From: Gammaproteobacteria bacterium
Lineage (GTDB): Bacteria > Pseudomonadota > Gammaproteobacteria > Xanthomonadales > Wenzhouxiangellaceae
Assembly: GCA_021772985.1 (NCBI GenBank)
Contig: JAJFKX010000005.1
Location: forward strand, 82,110-146,109
Length of the DNA stretch: 64,000 nt
Direction of reading: 5' to 3'
Shown here: in pieces, positions 43,068-52,588 of the stretch
Numbering within the stretch: position 1 is the stretch's first letter
Layout of the letters: each line of letters begins with the position of its first letter
Program-made: the position numbers and the translations under genes
The notes under the pieces: generated by a model
Told to the model about the DNA's origin: nothing
Databases searched by the model: none
What the model saw: the letters and a program-made list of their open reading frames with translations, nothing else

Positions 43068-44282
43068 TTAAGCGACACAACGATGTGTCGCCAACATATC
43101 CAAAGATTGCTCAATATCTTCCAGCAGATCATCAACTTCTTCCAAGCCGGCAGATAATCTGATCAATCCATCGCTAATCAAATGTTGCTGCCGCTGTTCC
43201 GGCGTATAGGTCGAATGGGTCATGCTCGCCGGGTGCTGTGCCAGGGTCTCTGCATCGCCCAGACTGACTGCCCGCTTGATCAGCTGCAGGTTATTCATAA
43301 ACCTGATGCCATCCGACATCCCACCGAGCAATTCAAACGCCAGCATGCCACCTGGCAGGCTCATCTGTTTGCTGGCCAGCTGATATTGATCAAAAGACTC
43401 CAGACCTGGGTAATAGACAATCTCAACCAATGGATGAGCAAGCAAGTATTCGGCAATAATTTGCGCATTGCTGGTATGCCGTTCCATCCGGATCGCCAGT
43501 GTTTTCAAACCACGCATCACCAGATACGCATCCTGCGCGGATAATACCGAACCGGTCATATCCTTAACCCCGAACAGGCGAACTTGATCGATTTGCTCTT
43601 GCGGGCCAACCACAGCACCGGCAATCAGATCACCATGTCCATTCAAATACTTGGTGGCCGAATGCACCACAAAATCGGCGCCCAATGCTATCGGCCGTTG
43701 CAGGTATGGGGTGCAATAAGTATTGTCAACCACCACCCAGGCGCCTGCTTTTTTAGCCATATCACTGACAATTGCAATATCTACCAACCGCATGTTGGGA
43801 TTAGCGGGTGTTTCGAAATAAACCACTTTGGTGCGGCTGGAAATGACCCGCTGCAGCTCGTCGGGATTGGTTAGATCGATATGTCGAACCTGAATACCCT
43901 GGCGAGCAAGCCCATGATTAAAAAAACTGAAAGTGCAGCCATAAAGTGTCTTATCAACGATGATTTCATCACCCGGTAATAACAATGTCCACAGCAGTGA
44001 AGTAATCGCACCCATCCCTGAACCGGTACTGAGGCCAGCTTCAGCGCCTTCCAGCACCGCCAATCGAGCTTCCAAAAGGCTGTTGGTTGGATTACCCAGC
44101 CGGCTATAGATATAGCCGGATTGCTCACCGGCAAAACGGGCGCCACCCTGCTCTGCATCATCAAAAGCAAAAGTCGATGACATGCAAATAGATGGGTTCA
44201 GGGCACCATGATTATCCTGTGACTGGTAACCATGGTGGATAGCACGGGTTGCAAAACCAGGTTGTTTGGGAAAGTTGCTCAT
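43068..44282 (-). CDS. megL: Methionine gamma-lyase
   Basis: The 404-residue PLP enzyme begins [19 protein letters not shown], which aligns with Pseudomonas methionine gamma-lyase. The diagnostic cysteine is in TLYGCTFSF, and the PLP lysine is in [12 protein letters not shown]. It splits methionine to methanethiol, 2-oxobutyrate and ammonia. The ATG at 44282 is preferred over an in-frame GTG 14 codons upstream, because homology begins right at it. The Lrp-type regulator at 45726 is a candidate controller. It is next to a gene for an unknown protein on the same strand. Confidence 0.93.
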   Translation of the reverse strand: MSNFPKQPGFATRAIHHGYQSQDNHGALNPSICMSSTFAFDDAEQGGARFAGEQSGYIYSRLGNPTNSLLEARLAVLEGAEAGLSTGSGMGAITSLLWTLLLPGDEIIVDKTLYGCTFSFFNHGLARQGIQVRHIDLTNPDELQRVISSRTKVVYFETPANPNMRLVDIAIVSDMAKKAGAWVVVDNTYCTPYLQRPIALGADFVVHSATKYLNGHGDLIAGAVVGPQEQIDQVRLFGVKDMTGSVLSAQDAYLVMRGLKTLAIRMERHTSNAQIIAEYLLAHPLVEIVYYPGLESFDQYQLASKQMSLPGGMLAFELLGGMSDGIRFMNNLQLIKRAVSLGDAETLAQHPASMTHSTYTPEQRQQHLISDGLIRLSAGLEEVDDLLEDIEQSLDMLATHRCVA

Positions 44283-44431
44283 CAGTCCAACTTTATTGGT
44301 TGCTGAGCTTGTATTGTGCGCCACAATTTAAGCAATTACCCTGCAAATCACCTATGCAACACACAGATTCAAACAAGAATCTTGCTTATGTTTGATATTT
44401 ACTTAAGAAAATTTGCCGAAATACTGAAATC

Positions 44432-45499
44432 TCATAAATCAGCAGGTTCAACCAAATCAGCAATATTGCCCTCGCGGATCAACCCCAGCACCCAATCCCT
44501 GTACTGCAGAGCATCCTGAAATGCCAATGGTGATAAACGCGCTTCCGCCAGCACCGTCGTATAATCCCAATTGGGATCACAGCCGCCACCCAATTCCAAA
44601 CAGGTCGCCAGCACATGTGGTGATTCAGCTTGGCATGGATAACCCAGCACACAACTGGCCAGCTCCAGGCCAAAATTGGCCACATCCGGGGTTGATCCGA
44701 ACCACAAATGTTCCGGAACTTCCAGATCACCCGGCCGCTCACGTTGCCGCAACGAAAAATAGTCTGACAGCTTACGCACCGCGTAAGGATCACCTGACTC
44801 CAAAATCTCCACAGCCAGGTCATCCAACTGGCTCCACTGTTCTGCATTTAAACTGCGCCGCCCCCGCGTAGCACTGCGAGCTTCATTAAACAATCGATTG
44901 GCAGCTGCCGCCGGCTGACCGTTTTCCGCTGACTGTTCAAGCATATTATTTACCTGCTCACGCAAGACTTGTCGTTGATTCCGGTCCTGCAATTGAAAAT
45001 CACCACACAAAGTTGCCAACCGCTCGGTGGCCAGTGTGGTAAACGATTCAACCGCGGTACTGAGTTCACGGCTGGCCTGACGTCGTTCCGCCCGTGCCGC
45101 TACATTCAAGTAGTATTCGCAATCACCAGCAGCCTTGGCAACCGCATATTGGGCATCCGGATCACCAGCCAGTGCATCAGCTAACAGCGAGCCTGCCAGT
45201 TCAAAATAATTGGTCGCGTAGGCAAGCGCGGCAGTTACGCTGTCATTTCTGGTAATCCCGGCATCGCTTAGCACTGCTGAGCGACTGGCCACCTGTGTAG
45301 TAACGATTGCTGCTTTAGCATCCGGCAAACCAGCTTCGGTTAGTCCATCACCCGCTGGGTGCTGCTCAGTATTCGGGCTGGAAGGTTGCCCTGAGGCAGC
45401 TGTTGAAACTTCCGGTTGTTTCGCCAGGGAAAGATATAAATAGCTACAGCCCACGGCAATAGTGATGCTTGCCAGTAACACTGTCAGTCGATGATGCAT
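44432..45499 (-). CDS. Exported protein of unknown function
   Basis: From the ATG at 45499 the protein has 355 residues: MHHRLTVLLASITIAVGCSY, an N-terminal membrane anchor or signal with a possible lipobox-like cysteine (AVGC), then a low-complexity segment and an alpha-helical region with SELSTAVESFTT-like elements. The helical part has SLL-DALAGDPDAQYAVAKAAG-type periodicity reminiscent of Sel1/TPR helices, though I cannot assign a family. The frame extends upstream to a TTG, which is not favoured. It is 149 bases upstream of methionine gamma-lyase on the same strand. Confidence 0.6.
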   Translation of the reverse strand: MHHRLTVLLASITIAVGCSYLYLSLAKQPEVSTAASGQPSSPNTEQHPAGDGLTEAGLPDAKAAIVTTQVASRSAVLSDAGITRNDSVTAALAYATNYFELAGSLLADALAGDPDAQYAVAKAAGDCEYYLNVAARAERRQASRELSTAVESFTTLATERLATLCGDFQLQDRNQRQVLREQVNNMLEQSAENGQPAAAANRLFNEARSATRGRRSLNAEQWSQLDDLAVEILESGDPYAVRKLSDYFSLRQRERPGDLEVPEHLWFGSTPDVANFGLELASCVLGYPCQAESPHVLATCLELGGGCDPNWDYTTVLAEARLSPLAFQDALQYRDWVLGLIREGNIADLVEPADL

Positions 45500-45725
45500 A
45501 CGCTTATCCAATTTACCTAGACGATAAACACACAGACCCTGCTATGCTCAAAAAGTTACTCTTTCAAGTACGCCAGCATGGCAGTCGGCATGTCTATCAA
45601 GGTGAACGGTTATCACAATTCCCTGTGCAACGGTACAAGCACCTTGCCAAGCACCTGAGAGTCGTGACAATCTGGCTATCGCAGCTGCTTACTTCTAGTA
45701 TTCTATCAATTTAATAATTACTACC

Positions 45726-46187
45726 ATGCTTGAACTTGATAAAACAGATAAAACCCTGCTCAAACTCCTGCAAGATGATGGTCGCATGTCTAACAGCAAG
45801 CTGGCTGAGCAGGTATCACTCAGTGAAGCCCCCTGTTGGCGCAGGGTCAAGCGGTTGGAACAAGCAGGCTATATCAGTCGTTATCAAGCTATGCTTAACC
45901 CCAAACAATTGGGTTTTGGGGTAACCGCTTTTGTCCAGGTTAAATTTGCCAGTCACAAAATCGAGCTGGCACGTGAATTTGAACAAGCCATTCAGACACT
46001 GCCACAGATAATGGCATGCTACAACGTCACCGGCTCAGCCGATTATCTGTTGCATGTACTGGCTGAAGATTTGGAATCTTATGGTGATTTGACCTTGAAT
46101 ACCATCCGCAAGCTTCCCGGCGTGGATGCAATTCATTCCAGTTTGTGTTTAAGAGAAATTAAAACTTCGACAAAAATACCGGTTTGA
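45726..46187 (+). CDS. Lrp/AsnC family regulator
   Basis: The 153-residue protein has the Lrp layout: helix-turn-helix in LDKTDKTLLKLLQDDGRMSN, then SKLAEQVSLSEAPCWRRVKR, and a RAM effector domain (GFGVTAFVQVKFA, CYNVTGSADYLLHV). Lrp proteins sense amino acids. The adjacent methionine gamma-lyase operon is the obvious candidate target, but the intervening 213 bases show no obvious operator repeat. The ATG at 45726 gives the full N-terminus. Confidence 0.92.
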   Translation: MLELDKTDKTLLKLLQDDGRMSNSKLAEQVSLSEAPCWRRVKRLEQAGYISRYQAMLNPKQLGFGVTAFVQVKFASHKIELAREFEQAIQTLPQIMACYNVTGSADYLLHVLAEDLESYGDLTLNTIRKLPGVDAIHSSLCLREIKTSTKIPV

Positions 46188-46196
46188 AACTGATCA

Positions 46197-46811
46197 TCAC
46201 CAGCGTAAATCATCAGGCACTTCAAAATCTTTGTATTGATCATCCCAATCTGTACCGCTGGGTTCATCACCACCCATTTCCGGTATCAGATCAGGTGCCA
46301 GTTCTTTATATTTTGCATGGGTTTCCAGGTCCAGCAACACTGGTCGGCTACGCAATACCCCAATGCCCAACTCACCGGCATTAATCGCATCGAGTTGCTG
46401 CTGATTGACCAGAATGCGGCGAATTTTCCCCATATAATTGAAATACCGGGGCAACTCGGCCTTATCATCGTTTAGCAGTTTATCTTCGATAATTTTATCC
46501 AGTTGCAAATTGCGTAACCGGCGGGCCTCCTGCTCAGCGACTTTCTTTTGTTTCTGATAGTCCTTATCGCGCTTTTCTGCCGCTACCTTGGCACGATAAG
46601 CAGCCGCCAGATCACTATCGTGCTGGTGTTTTTTGGGGGCGAATTTCTTGCCGGTCTTTTTACCGGCTTTTTTCCAGGTTTTTTTCTTGGTTGGCCCATT
46701 ACCGACCTGCTTGCGTTGCTGGCGGCGTTGTTGCTTGTCTTGTTCAGCTTTGGCCAGCTTATCATTGTCGATAAGCCCCGCTTTTAATAATTGATCTTGA
46801 AGAGAACCCAT
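46197..46811 (-). CDS. DUF2058 family protein (YaiL-like)
   Basis: The 204-residue protein starts MGSLQDQLLKAGLIDNDK, the typical opening of DUF2058 proteins, followed by a long highly basic lysine/glutamine-rich coil to about residue 70 (KKAGKKTGKKFAPKKHQHD). Conserved elements then include ELPRYFNYMGKIRRILVN and VLRSRPVLLDL. The family is described as nucleoprotein or polynucleotide-associated, with unknown function. It converges with the Lrp gene; their stops are nine bases apart. The FKBP gene lies upstream on the same strand. Confidence 0.9.
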   Translation of the reverse strand: MGSLQDQLLKAGLIDNDKLAKAEQDKQQRRQQRKQVGNGPTKKKTWKKAGKKTGKKFAPKKHQHDSDLAAAYRAKVAAEKRDKDYQKQKKVAEQEARRLRNLQLDKIIEDKLLNDDKAELPRYFNYMGKIRRILVNQQQLDAINAGELGIGVLRSRPVLLDLETHAKYKELAPDLIPEMGGDEPSGTDWDDQYKDFEVPDDLRW

Positions 46812-46832
46812 AATCGTCTGTTTCAGTCTACA

Positions 46833-46855
46833 ACCAACCCGGGAGACCCGGGTTG
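46833..46855. terminator. Perfect GC hairpin between the FKBP and DUF2058 genes
   Basis: CCAACCCGGG and its complement surround a three-base loop just past the FKBP stop. It lacks a T run, so it may serve as a partial terminator or as an mRNA-stabilising hairpin. Confidence 0.45.
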
Positions 46856-46868
46856 GAGGATAATTAAA

Positions 46869-47576
46869 TTATTCAGTACCCTGACTATCGATGGAAATCA
46901 ATTCAACATCAAAAATCAGCGTTGCATTGGGACCGATAAGTTGACCGGCACCTCGTTCAGCATATGCTAACGCACTGGGTACAAAAAATTTGTAAGTACT
47001 ACCTACCGACATTAATTGCACACCTTCGGTCCAACCGGGAATGACCTGGTTCAGGGCAAAAGTAGCGGGCTGCCCGCGACTGTAAGAACTGTCAAATTCC
47101 TGACCATTAAGTAATGTGCCGCGATAATGAACAGTAACCCGGTCGGTAGCTGACGGCTTGTCGCCATCACCAGCAGTAATCACTTCGTATTGCAAACCAC
47201 TATCGGTCACCATAACACCAGCCTTGTCCGCGTTACCGGCCAGAAAAGATTCACCTTCGGTGACGTTATTGGTAGCCTGCTGTTCACGTTCAGCAGCAGC
47301 GGCTTCGCGGCGGCGGGTCATGAAATCCTGGCGGATCGCAGTAGCTTCTTCTACCGTCAGTTGGGTATCTTTACCTTCATATACATCACGCACTGCGGCA
47401 AACATGGCATCCAGGTCCATTTCGCCGCCTTGTTGTTTCAGCGAGTTGCCGATATCCATACCAATGGTATAACCCAGTTTTTTGGCATCGGTGTCTAGCG
47501 CAACCTGGGCATTTGCCACAGCCGCAAATAAAAACATACCGGTCAAACCGGTAATCAATAACTTGTTGGGGTACAT
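46869..47576 (-). CDS. fkpA: Periplasmic FKBP-type peptidyl-prolyl isomerase
   Basis: The 235-residue protein has a signal peptide (LLITGLTGMFLFAAVANAQ), an N-terminal helical dimerisation region (residues about 25-120) and a C-terminal FKBP domain beginning near DSGLQYEVITAGDGDKP, with VTVHYRGTLLNGQEFDSS and VIPGWTEGVQLMSVGSTYKF. It catalyses proline isomerisation and chaperones periplasmic or outer-membrane proteins. It could be named fkpA or mip; the gene name is approximate. GGAG stands seven bases before the ATG. Confidence 0.9.
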   Translation of the reverse strand: MYPNKLLITGLTGMFLFAAVANAQVALDTDAKKLGYTIGMDIGNSLKQQGGEMDLDAMFAAVRDVYEGKDTQLTVEEATAIRQDFMTRRREAAAAEREQQATNNVTEGESFLAGNADKAGVMVTDSGLQYEVITAGDGDKPSATDRVTVHYRGTLLNGQEFDSSYSRGQPATFALNQVIPGWTEGVQLMSVGSTYKFFVPSALAYAERGAGQLIGPNATLIFDVELISIDSQGTE

Positions 47577-47784
47577 AGTGAACTCCGAATTGTAAGCATC
47601 AAGCTGAGACTAACTAACCCGTCCTGGGTTCCAGCTATATCTCAATAGCCAAATATTATAACCAACATTGGGCTGATTTGGTGGAATACATCCCTTTCCG
47701 GCTTGATTTATCGATATACTACGCCACCTTCTCTGTTGGAGTGCTCCTGCACTGTAACAATCTACCAAATAATAGGATTAATTC

Positions 47785-49518
47785 GTGACCGCCAACCCAA
47801 ATAACTTACCCACCGCACACGGTGGTGAATTGCTGGATTTACTGGTCCCCCAGGCTGAATTCCAGGCTTTGAAAGACACCGCCAGCCGGTTGCCTTCTGT
47901 GACGCTCAACGAACGCCAGTTATGTGACCTGGAACTGTTGCTCAATGGTGGTTTTTCACCATTACGTGGTTATATGAATCAGCAGGATTACCAGCGGGTA
48001 TGTGCCGAGATGCGTCTTGAAGACGGCACCTTGTGGCCAATCCCAATCACCCTGGATGTTAGTGAGGCCTTTGCCGCCGACTTGAACAATGGTAATCAGA
48101 TTACGCTGCGCGACAGCGAAGGCTTGGCACTGGCGGTATTAACCATCGAATCCTTATGGCAACCCGACCGTGCCCAGGAAGCCCAACAGGTTTTTGGCAG
48201 CACTGACAACAAGCACCCGGCAGTCGATTATCTGTTGAATCAAACCAGCCCGGTGTACCTGGGCGGCAGCTTGCAGGGGTTACAACTACCGCATCATTAC
48301 GATTGCCGTCATCTTCGCCATACACCCGCCAGCCTGCGGGAATTGTTCCAGCAACAGGGCTGGCGACGGATTGTTGCATTCCAAACCCGCAATCCGATGC
48401 ATCGGGCCCATCAGGAGCTGACTTTTTCAGCCGCCAAACAGGCGGAAGCCAATCTGTTAATTCACCCGGTAGTCGGCATGACCAAACCTGGTGATGTGGA
48501 TTACCTGACCCGGGTGCGCTGTTATGAAAAAGTATTGCGCCGCTACCCTGAAGACACTACCAAATTAAGCCTGCTGCCTTTGGCGATGCGTATGGGCGGC
48601 CCGCGGGAAGCCGTGTGGCATGCCATCATCCGCAAGAATTATGGCTGTACGCATATGATTATCGGCCGCGACCATGCCGGACCGGGTAATAACAGTCAGG
48701 GTCAGCCCTTTTATGACCCATTTGCAGCTCAGGACATACTGCGCGAACACCAGCAAGAAATCGGCATTGAAATGGTGCCATTCAAGATGATGGTCTACGT
48801 CCAGGACCGGGCCGAATACATTGCTGCCGATCAAGTTCGGGAAGGAGAAAGTGTACTCAATCTTTCCGGCACTGAATTGCGCCGTCGTTTGTACGAAGGA
48901 CTGGATATCCCTGACTGGTTCACTTTTCCTGAAGTGGTGGAAGAGCTGCAAAAAAGTTACCCACCACGGGGCAAACAAGGCATTACGATTTTCTTTACCG
49001 GCCTGTCTGGAGCAGGCAAATCCACCATTGCCAATGCTTTGATGATTAAGCTGCGAGAGATCGGCAACCGACCGGTGACCCTGCTGGATGGCGATATTGT
49101 ACGTACACACTTGTCCAGTGAACTGGGTTTTTCGCGTGAGCACCGCGATATCAATGTACGCCGGATCGGCTATGTGGCTTCGGAAATCACCAAAAACGGT
49201 GGGGTCGCCATCTGCGCACCGATTGCACCGTATGCGCATACCCGACAACAGGTGCGGGACATGATCCAGCCATTGGGCGGCTTTCTGGAAATTCACGTAT
49301 CCACCTCGCTGCAGGTTTGCGAGCAACGCGACCGCAAGGGTTTATACGCCAAAGCAAGACGTGGAGAAATCAAAGAATTCACCGGCATTTCCGACCCGTA
49401 TGAGGCTCCGGAAAAACCCGAGTTAATCCTGGATACGCAGACTCTAAGTCCGGAAGAGTCGGTACAGAAAATTTTGATTGAACTGGAATGTATGGGCTTG
49501 CTGGCGATTCAACGCTAG
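47785..49518 (+). CDS. Bifunctional ATP sulfurylase / APS kinase
   Basis: The 577-residue protein joins a single-chain ATP sulfurylase (residues ~10-395; active-site QTRNPMHRAHQEL at about 199 and GRDHAGPGNNS at about 293) to an APS kinase with P-loop FTGLSGAGKSTIA near 406 and DGDIVRTHL. Fusion order is Sat then CysC. The product is PAPS, the sulfate donor for sulfotransferases and the input for PAPS reduction. The GTG start at 47785 has AGGA eight bases upstream. No other cys genes are adjacent. The sulfotransferase at 52589 would need PAPS from such an enzyme. Confidence 0.94.
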   Translation: MTANPNNLPTAHGGELLDLLVPQAEFQALKDTASRLPSVTLNERQLCDLELLLNGGFSPLRGYMNQQDYQRVCAEMRLEDGTLWPIPITLDVSEAFAADLNNGNQITLRDSEGLALAVLTIESLWQPDRAQEAQQVFGSTDNKHPAVDYLLNQTSPVYLGGSLQGLQLPHHYDCRHLRHTPASLRELFQQQGWRRIVAFQTRNPMHRAHQELTFSAAKQAEANLLIHPVVGMTKPGDVDYLTRVRCYEKVLRRYPEDTTKLSLLPLAMRMGGPREAVWHAIIRKNYGCTHMIIGRDHAGPGNNSQGQPFYDPFAAQDILREHQQEIGIEMVPFKMMVYVQDRAEYIAADQVREGESVLNLSGTELRRRLYEGLDIPDWFTFPEVVEELQKSYPPRGKQGITIFFTGLSGAGKSTIANALMIKLREIGNRPVTLLDGDIVRTHLSSELGFSREHRDINVRRIGYVASEITKNGGVAICAPIAPYAHTRQQVRDMIQPLGGFLEIHVSTSLQVCEQRDRKGLYAKARRGEIKEFTGISDPYEAPEKPELILDTQTLSPEESVQKILIELECMGLLAIQR

Positions 49519-49535
49519 CTTTTACCCCACAAATT

Positions 49536-49609
49536 TGTAGGAGCGGATTTCATCCGCGATAATCTTGGGCAAATTCGCAGGTTTATCGCGGATGAAATCC
49601 GCTCCTACA
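49536..49609. repeat. REP-like palindrome, TGTAGGAGCGG family (copy 1)
   Basis: TGTAGGAGCGGATTTCATCC and its mirror-complement bracket a short spacer, giving a long hairpin 17 bases past the stop codon of the ATP sulfurylase/APS kinase gene. The other full copies are at 51318, 56292 and in the tandem cluster after 56378. Confidence 0.9.
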
Positions 49610-49640
49610 GTTCCAGAATTACAGCCCGGCTTTAATAAGC

Positions 49641-50351
49641 TCACGACCTAAGCTGCATCGGCTGCTTAAAACAACCGGTAAATTTTTGATACTGACGGGT
49701 CTCAAACTCTAAAACCACCAAACTGCAACGCCCTGCCTCAGTAACCTGCACCGCCAGGTATTCACCATCAGCCGACAATTCCGGACTGCTGAATCTTTTC
49801 CTCCCGTCCGGAATAATAACCGCGCGCTGGCCATCCGGTAGATGAATAATAATTTTAGCCCCCATTTGATAGGCGTATGTACCATCGGTTGCAGTTGAAT
49901 GTGACACCGACTGGAACCCTGCTGCCTGAACACCAGCGTCCCCATCCCACGCCAGCGCACTGATCAGCAACATGCCCAGCGCTAACAGCACACTGCTGGC
50001 TGGGGCAAATGCTGCCGGCAGATGAAATCCTGGTGGCCTGCGTGCCGCAGCCACTGCCGGTTGTCGTCCAATCCACTGATACCCCACTCCAGGGTGAGTT
50101 TGAATATACTCAGGACAACCAGCGTCATCCTGCAACGCATCGCGCAATAACCAGATGGTTTGCGTCAATGCTTTTTCTCCGCTGAAAACATTCCCATGCC
50201 AAACCTGTTCTATCAATTGCTGCCGGGAGACCACCCGAGCTGAATCCTGCCTCAACAACTGTAATACCTGCCAGCATTTGTTGGGCAGTTTTAGAGTGCA
50301 GCCATCAATTTTCAGGCTGCGAGAAACATCATCGGTAGCAATCAATTTCAT
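49641..50351 (-). CDS. Membrane-linked winged-helix regulator (CadC/ToxR-like)
   Basis: The 236-residue protein has an OmpR/PhoB-type winged helix at residues 1-98 (GCTLKLPNKCWQVLQLLR, RQQLIEQVWHGNV, HPGVGYQWIG), a proline-rich linker, one transmembrane segment at about 118-135 (ASSVLLALGMLLISALAW), and a periplasmic domain ending in a cysteine-containing segment (FTGCFKQPMQL). The layout matches CadC/ToxR one-component regulators. It shares a 120-base divergent region with the exported protein at 50472, which it may control. Confidence 0.85.
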   Translation of the reverse strand: MKLIATDDVSRSLKIDGCTLKLPNKCWQVLQLLRQDSARVVSRQQLIEQVWHGNVFSGEKALTQTIWLLRDALQDDAGCPEYIQTHPGVGYQWIGRQPAVAAARRPPGFHLPAAFAPASSVLLALGMLLISALAWDGDAGVQAAGFQSVSHSTATDGTYAYQMGAKIIIHLPDGQRAVIIPDGRKRFSSPELSADGEYLAVQVTEAGRCSLVVLEFETRQYQKFTGCFKQPMQLRS

Positions 50352-50471
50352 GGATTCACCGGATTGTGCTCAATAAAGTACTCATTAAGACATAAAAGAT
50401 AAAAAAAGACTTGTCACTAACCGGCAAAAAACGACTAATGACAATAATTCCACGACAACGAGGTTCTTAAT

Positions 50472-51251
50472 ATGCATACCCAATCGATAATCGCCGGTTT
50501 GCTGTTGATTATGATGTGTGGCTCCAGTCATGCTGAAAACACCAAAGTAACAATGGGCGATGGGCAAATCGCCGGCCAGCAACTGGCTGAATATAAACAC
50601 ACCTGGAAACAATGTTCATTGCAGGAAGGTGAATGGGTAAGCGGACCTGACCTGATCGAATCTGCGGACATCATTGGCGGCTTGTTGCGTGTCAGCCAGG
50701 CGTCTTCACGTCCAGACGGCAGCGGGATGAGCACCAGCGCCTATCTGCAACACAGTTCATTAGCGCCACTGCGGATCGAGATCCAGCAAACCGGGGCGGA
50801 CGGTAATATTGCTGCCAGCATGTTGCACAAACTCAATGATCAAGGTTACCAATCATTAATTCAGCAGGGTGAAAAAACCCAAACCCGTGAAGGTGAAATT
50901 AATTCCGACATGTACCTGGGAACCGGCATGGGCTTACCGATTGCACTGCTGGATCCGGAGTTGCTCCCGGCTGAAATTTCCGCTTCGATGCTGGTTTTTG
51001 ATGCCACCTATAGGGTTATCCTGACCGATGCCGGCACCGAGATCATCAATCACAACGGGCAAGCGGTGGAAACCCGCATGGTCGATGTTGAATGGCATCA
51101 CCTTGGCGAAGGTGATATTTACCCACCGGGACCAGATGCCAGCGGCGGGCGTTATTGGGTAGTGTCTAACCCGCCGGAAGGGTTTCCTTACGTACCTCGT
51201 TATAAGACCGACACCTATGCGGTGGAGTTTGTAGCTGATAGCTGCAAATAG
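50472..51251 (+). CDS. Exported protein of unknown function
   Basis: The 259-residue protein has a signal peptide (SIIAGLLLIMMCGSSHA) and an all-beta-looking mature part containing NSDMYLGTGMGLPIALLDPE, VFDATYRVILTDAGTEI and EWHHLGEGDIYPPGPD. It has cysteine residues near both ends (WKQCSLQ and ADSCK). I do not recognise the family. It is divergent from the CadC/ToxR-like regulator, so co-regulation is plausible. A GAGGTTCTTAAT leader precedes its ATG. Confidence 0.6.
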   Translation: MHTQSIIAGLLLIMMCGSSHAENTKVTMGDGQIAGQQLAEYKHTWKQCSLQEGEWVSGPDLIESADIIGGLLRVSQASSRPDGSGMSTSAYLQHSSLAPLRIEIQQTGADGNIAASMLHKLNDQGYQSLIQQGEKTQTREGEINSDMYLGTGMGLPIALLDPELLPAEISASMLVFDATYRVILTDAGTEIINHNGQAVETRMVDVEWHHLGEGDIYPPGPDASGGRYWVVSNPPEGFPYVPRYKTDTYAVEFVADSCK

Positions 51252-51317
51252 ATAACAAACCCAAGCACAGCAAGCGATTACCCGGCAGATGGTTATTCCA
51301 GCTGCCGCTTATAAAAT

Positions 51318-51390
51318 TGTAGGAGCGGATTTCATCCGCGATAGATCCGAGGATTACCTCATGTTTTTCGCGGATGAAATCCGCTCCTAC
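51318..51390. repeat. REP-like palindrome, TGTAGGAGCGG family (copy 2)
   Basis: TTGTAGGAGCGGATTTCATC with the complementary arm ending CCGCTCCTAC. It lies 67 bases past the stop of the exported protein. Confidence 0.9.
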
Positions 51391-51510
51391 GCTCTTAACT
51401 GCAGCCATTTGATCCTGAACATTTGGGTGTGTACTTAAATACTTACCGAGTCTGATATCTTTTTGATCATCATGCTGGGCTTCTTCTATCGGTTGAATAT
51501 TGAAGCGCTC
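51391..51510 (-). pseudogene. Possible remnant of an M48-type peptidase C-terminus
   Basis: On the minus strand, in one frame, a short stretch reads ERFNIQPIEEAQHDDQKDI and then RLGKYLSTHPNVQDQMAAVK. The YLSTHPNVQDQMAAV segment resembles the C-terminal end of M48 peptidases (STHP..E.RI). It stops at a TAA in front and runs into the REP-like palindrome behind, with no start. A neighbouring frame upstream also reads like protein, suggesting a frameshift. This is a weak guess about a decayed gene, and nothing else in the 435-base gap supports it. Confidence 0.3.
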
Positions 51511-51685
51511 TTAAGATAACGAGCCCCAGCATCAAGACAGTGCATAGATACATCAAACTCAAATTACTTTCCCCGACCTAAAACACCTATTATTCAACAA
51601 CGCCGACTATTGGCATTGCTGCATATTTATGTGAATACCGGCATAATCGCACAATATCAATGACAAATTATTTCGAGGGCTTCGT
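51511..51685. other. Intergenic region before the LTxxQ lipoprotein gene
   Basis: About 175 bases without a clear gene. GAGG lies nine bases before the ATG at 51686. No strong promoter match was found by eye. Confidence 0.4.
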
Positions 51686-52510
51686 ATGCTGATTGATAAA
51701 AAATATCCAGCTGTAATCCTGCTGATCATAATGATCGTGCTGCTTGCAGGTTGTAACAAGGAGGAAGCAAGCGAAGCACCGGCTGAAGTAGAATCTTCGC
51801 CGGTCACTGCAGCACCTGTTTCAGAAACTCCGCCCCAGCCTCCCCAAGTAGTCACGCTCACAGCTGAACAACGGGATGCCCGGAAAGCTGAGCGCCAGAC
51901 CAAACGTGAACAACGACTGGCTGAATTAACGCCGGAAGAGCTGGCTGCCCGCGAAGCCAAACGTGAAGCACGTCGGCTAGCCAAGCAGGAAAACCCCAGC
52001 GATTCCGAAGAAACTGAAGCAGACAAACAGGCACGCCGCGCCGAACGACGCCGGCAAAACCTTAATCAACGCACCCAGGACAAAGCCTGGTGGAACAAAG
52101 GCGGCAACAAACTTGCAGCATTGGAGCTGAGTGATCAGCAAAAAACCGATATGGATAGCCAGCTGCAAACGCTGCTGGATACCCGTGAACAACTGGGAGC
52201 AGAACTGCAACCTTTATGGGCAAGCAACCGTGATGCCCTGGCCAGTGGCAATGTTGGCCTGATCGCCAGCAACCTGGAAAACATCGACCGTCTGGAAACC
52301 CAATGGCAGACCGAGCGACGTAATGCGATGGTGGAAATTCTGGAATCTCTGGACAGTCAGCAAATGGCTGCCCTGGCTCAATCCAGCAGTGATATTTCCA
52401 GCTTGAATTGGCTGGATATCGATCTGAGCAAAGGCATCGAGCGCCCCCAGACCGATCGACAGCAACAGCGCCAGAACCGGCGTCAAAACGGTAAGAACAA
52501 TAGTAATTAG
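51686..52510 (+). CDS. Lipoprotein of unknown function with Spy/CpxP-like helical region
   Basis: The 274-residue protein starts with a lipobox signal: AVILLIIMIVLLAGCNKEEA (cleavage before the cysteine of LLAGC). Residues about 60-130 are a charged coiled-coil stretch (AEQRDARKAERQTKREQRLA). The region from about 140 has LELSDQQKTDMDSQLQTLLD, an LTxxQ-like pattern seen in Spy/CpxP chaperones. It stands 78 bases before the trifunctional enzyme gene. It could be co-transcribed with it, but no direct functional link is visible. Confidence 0.7.
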   Translation: MLIDKKYPAVILLIIMIVLLAGCNKEEASEAPAEVESSPVTAAPVSETPPQPPQVVTLTAEQRDARKAERQTKREQRLAELTPEELAAREAKREARRLAKQENPSDSEETEADKQARRAERRRQNLNQRTQDKAWWNKGGNKLAALELSDQQKTDMDSQLQTLLDTREQLGAELQPLWASNRDALASGNVGLIASNLENIDRLETQWQTERRNAMVEILESLDSQQMAALAQSSSDISSLNWLDIDLSKGIERPQTDRQQQRQNRRQNGKNNSN

Positions 52511-52588
52511 CATCTTCCAGATTATTAATGAATCGACTGGCTGGCCATTACCAGCCAGATTGACCTTATATCTCCCGGATAACCACCT

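Noticed and set aside
45544..45714. 56-codon open frame between the exported protein and the Lrp gene
   Set aside because: It reads as a plausible peptide but has no ribosome-binding site and no recognisable family; it lies in what should be a divergent promoter region.
45512..45725. Riboswitch or small RNA upstream of the Lrp gene
   Set aside because: No convincing stem set or known core; only scattered short complementarities.
48565..49326. 253-codon antisense open frame within the ATP sulfurylase/APS kinase gene
   Set aside because: It overlaps conserved catalytic motifs of the plus-strand gene and has no family resemblance.
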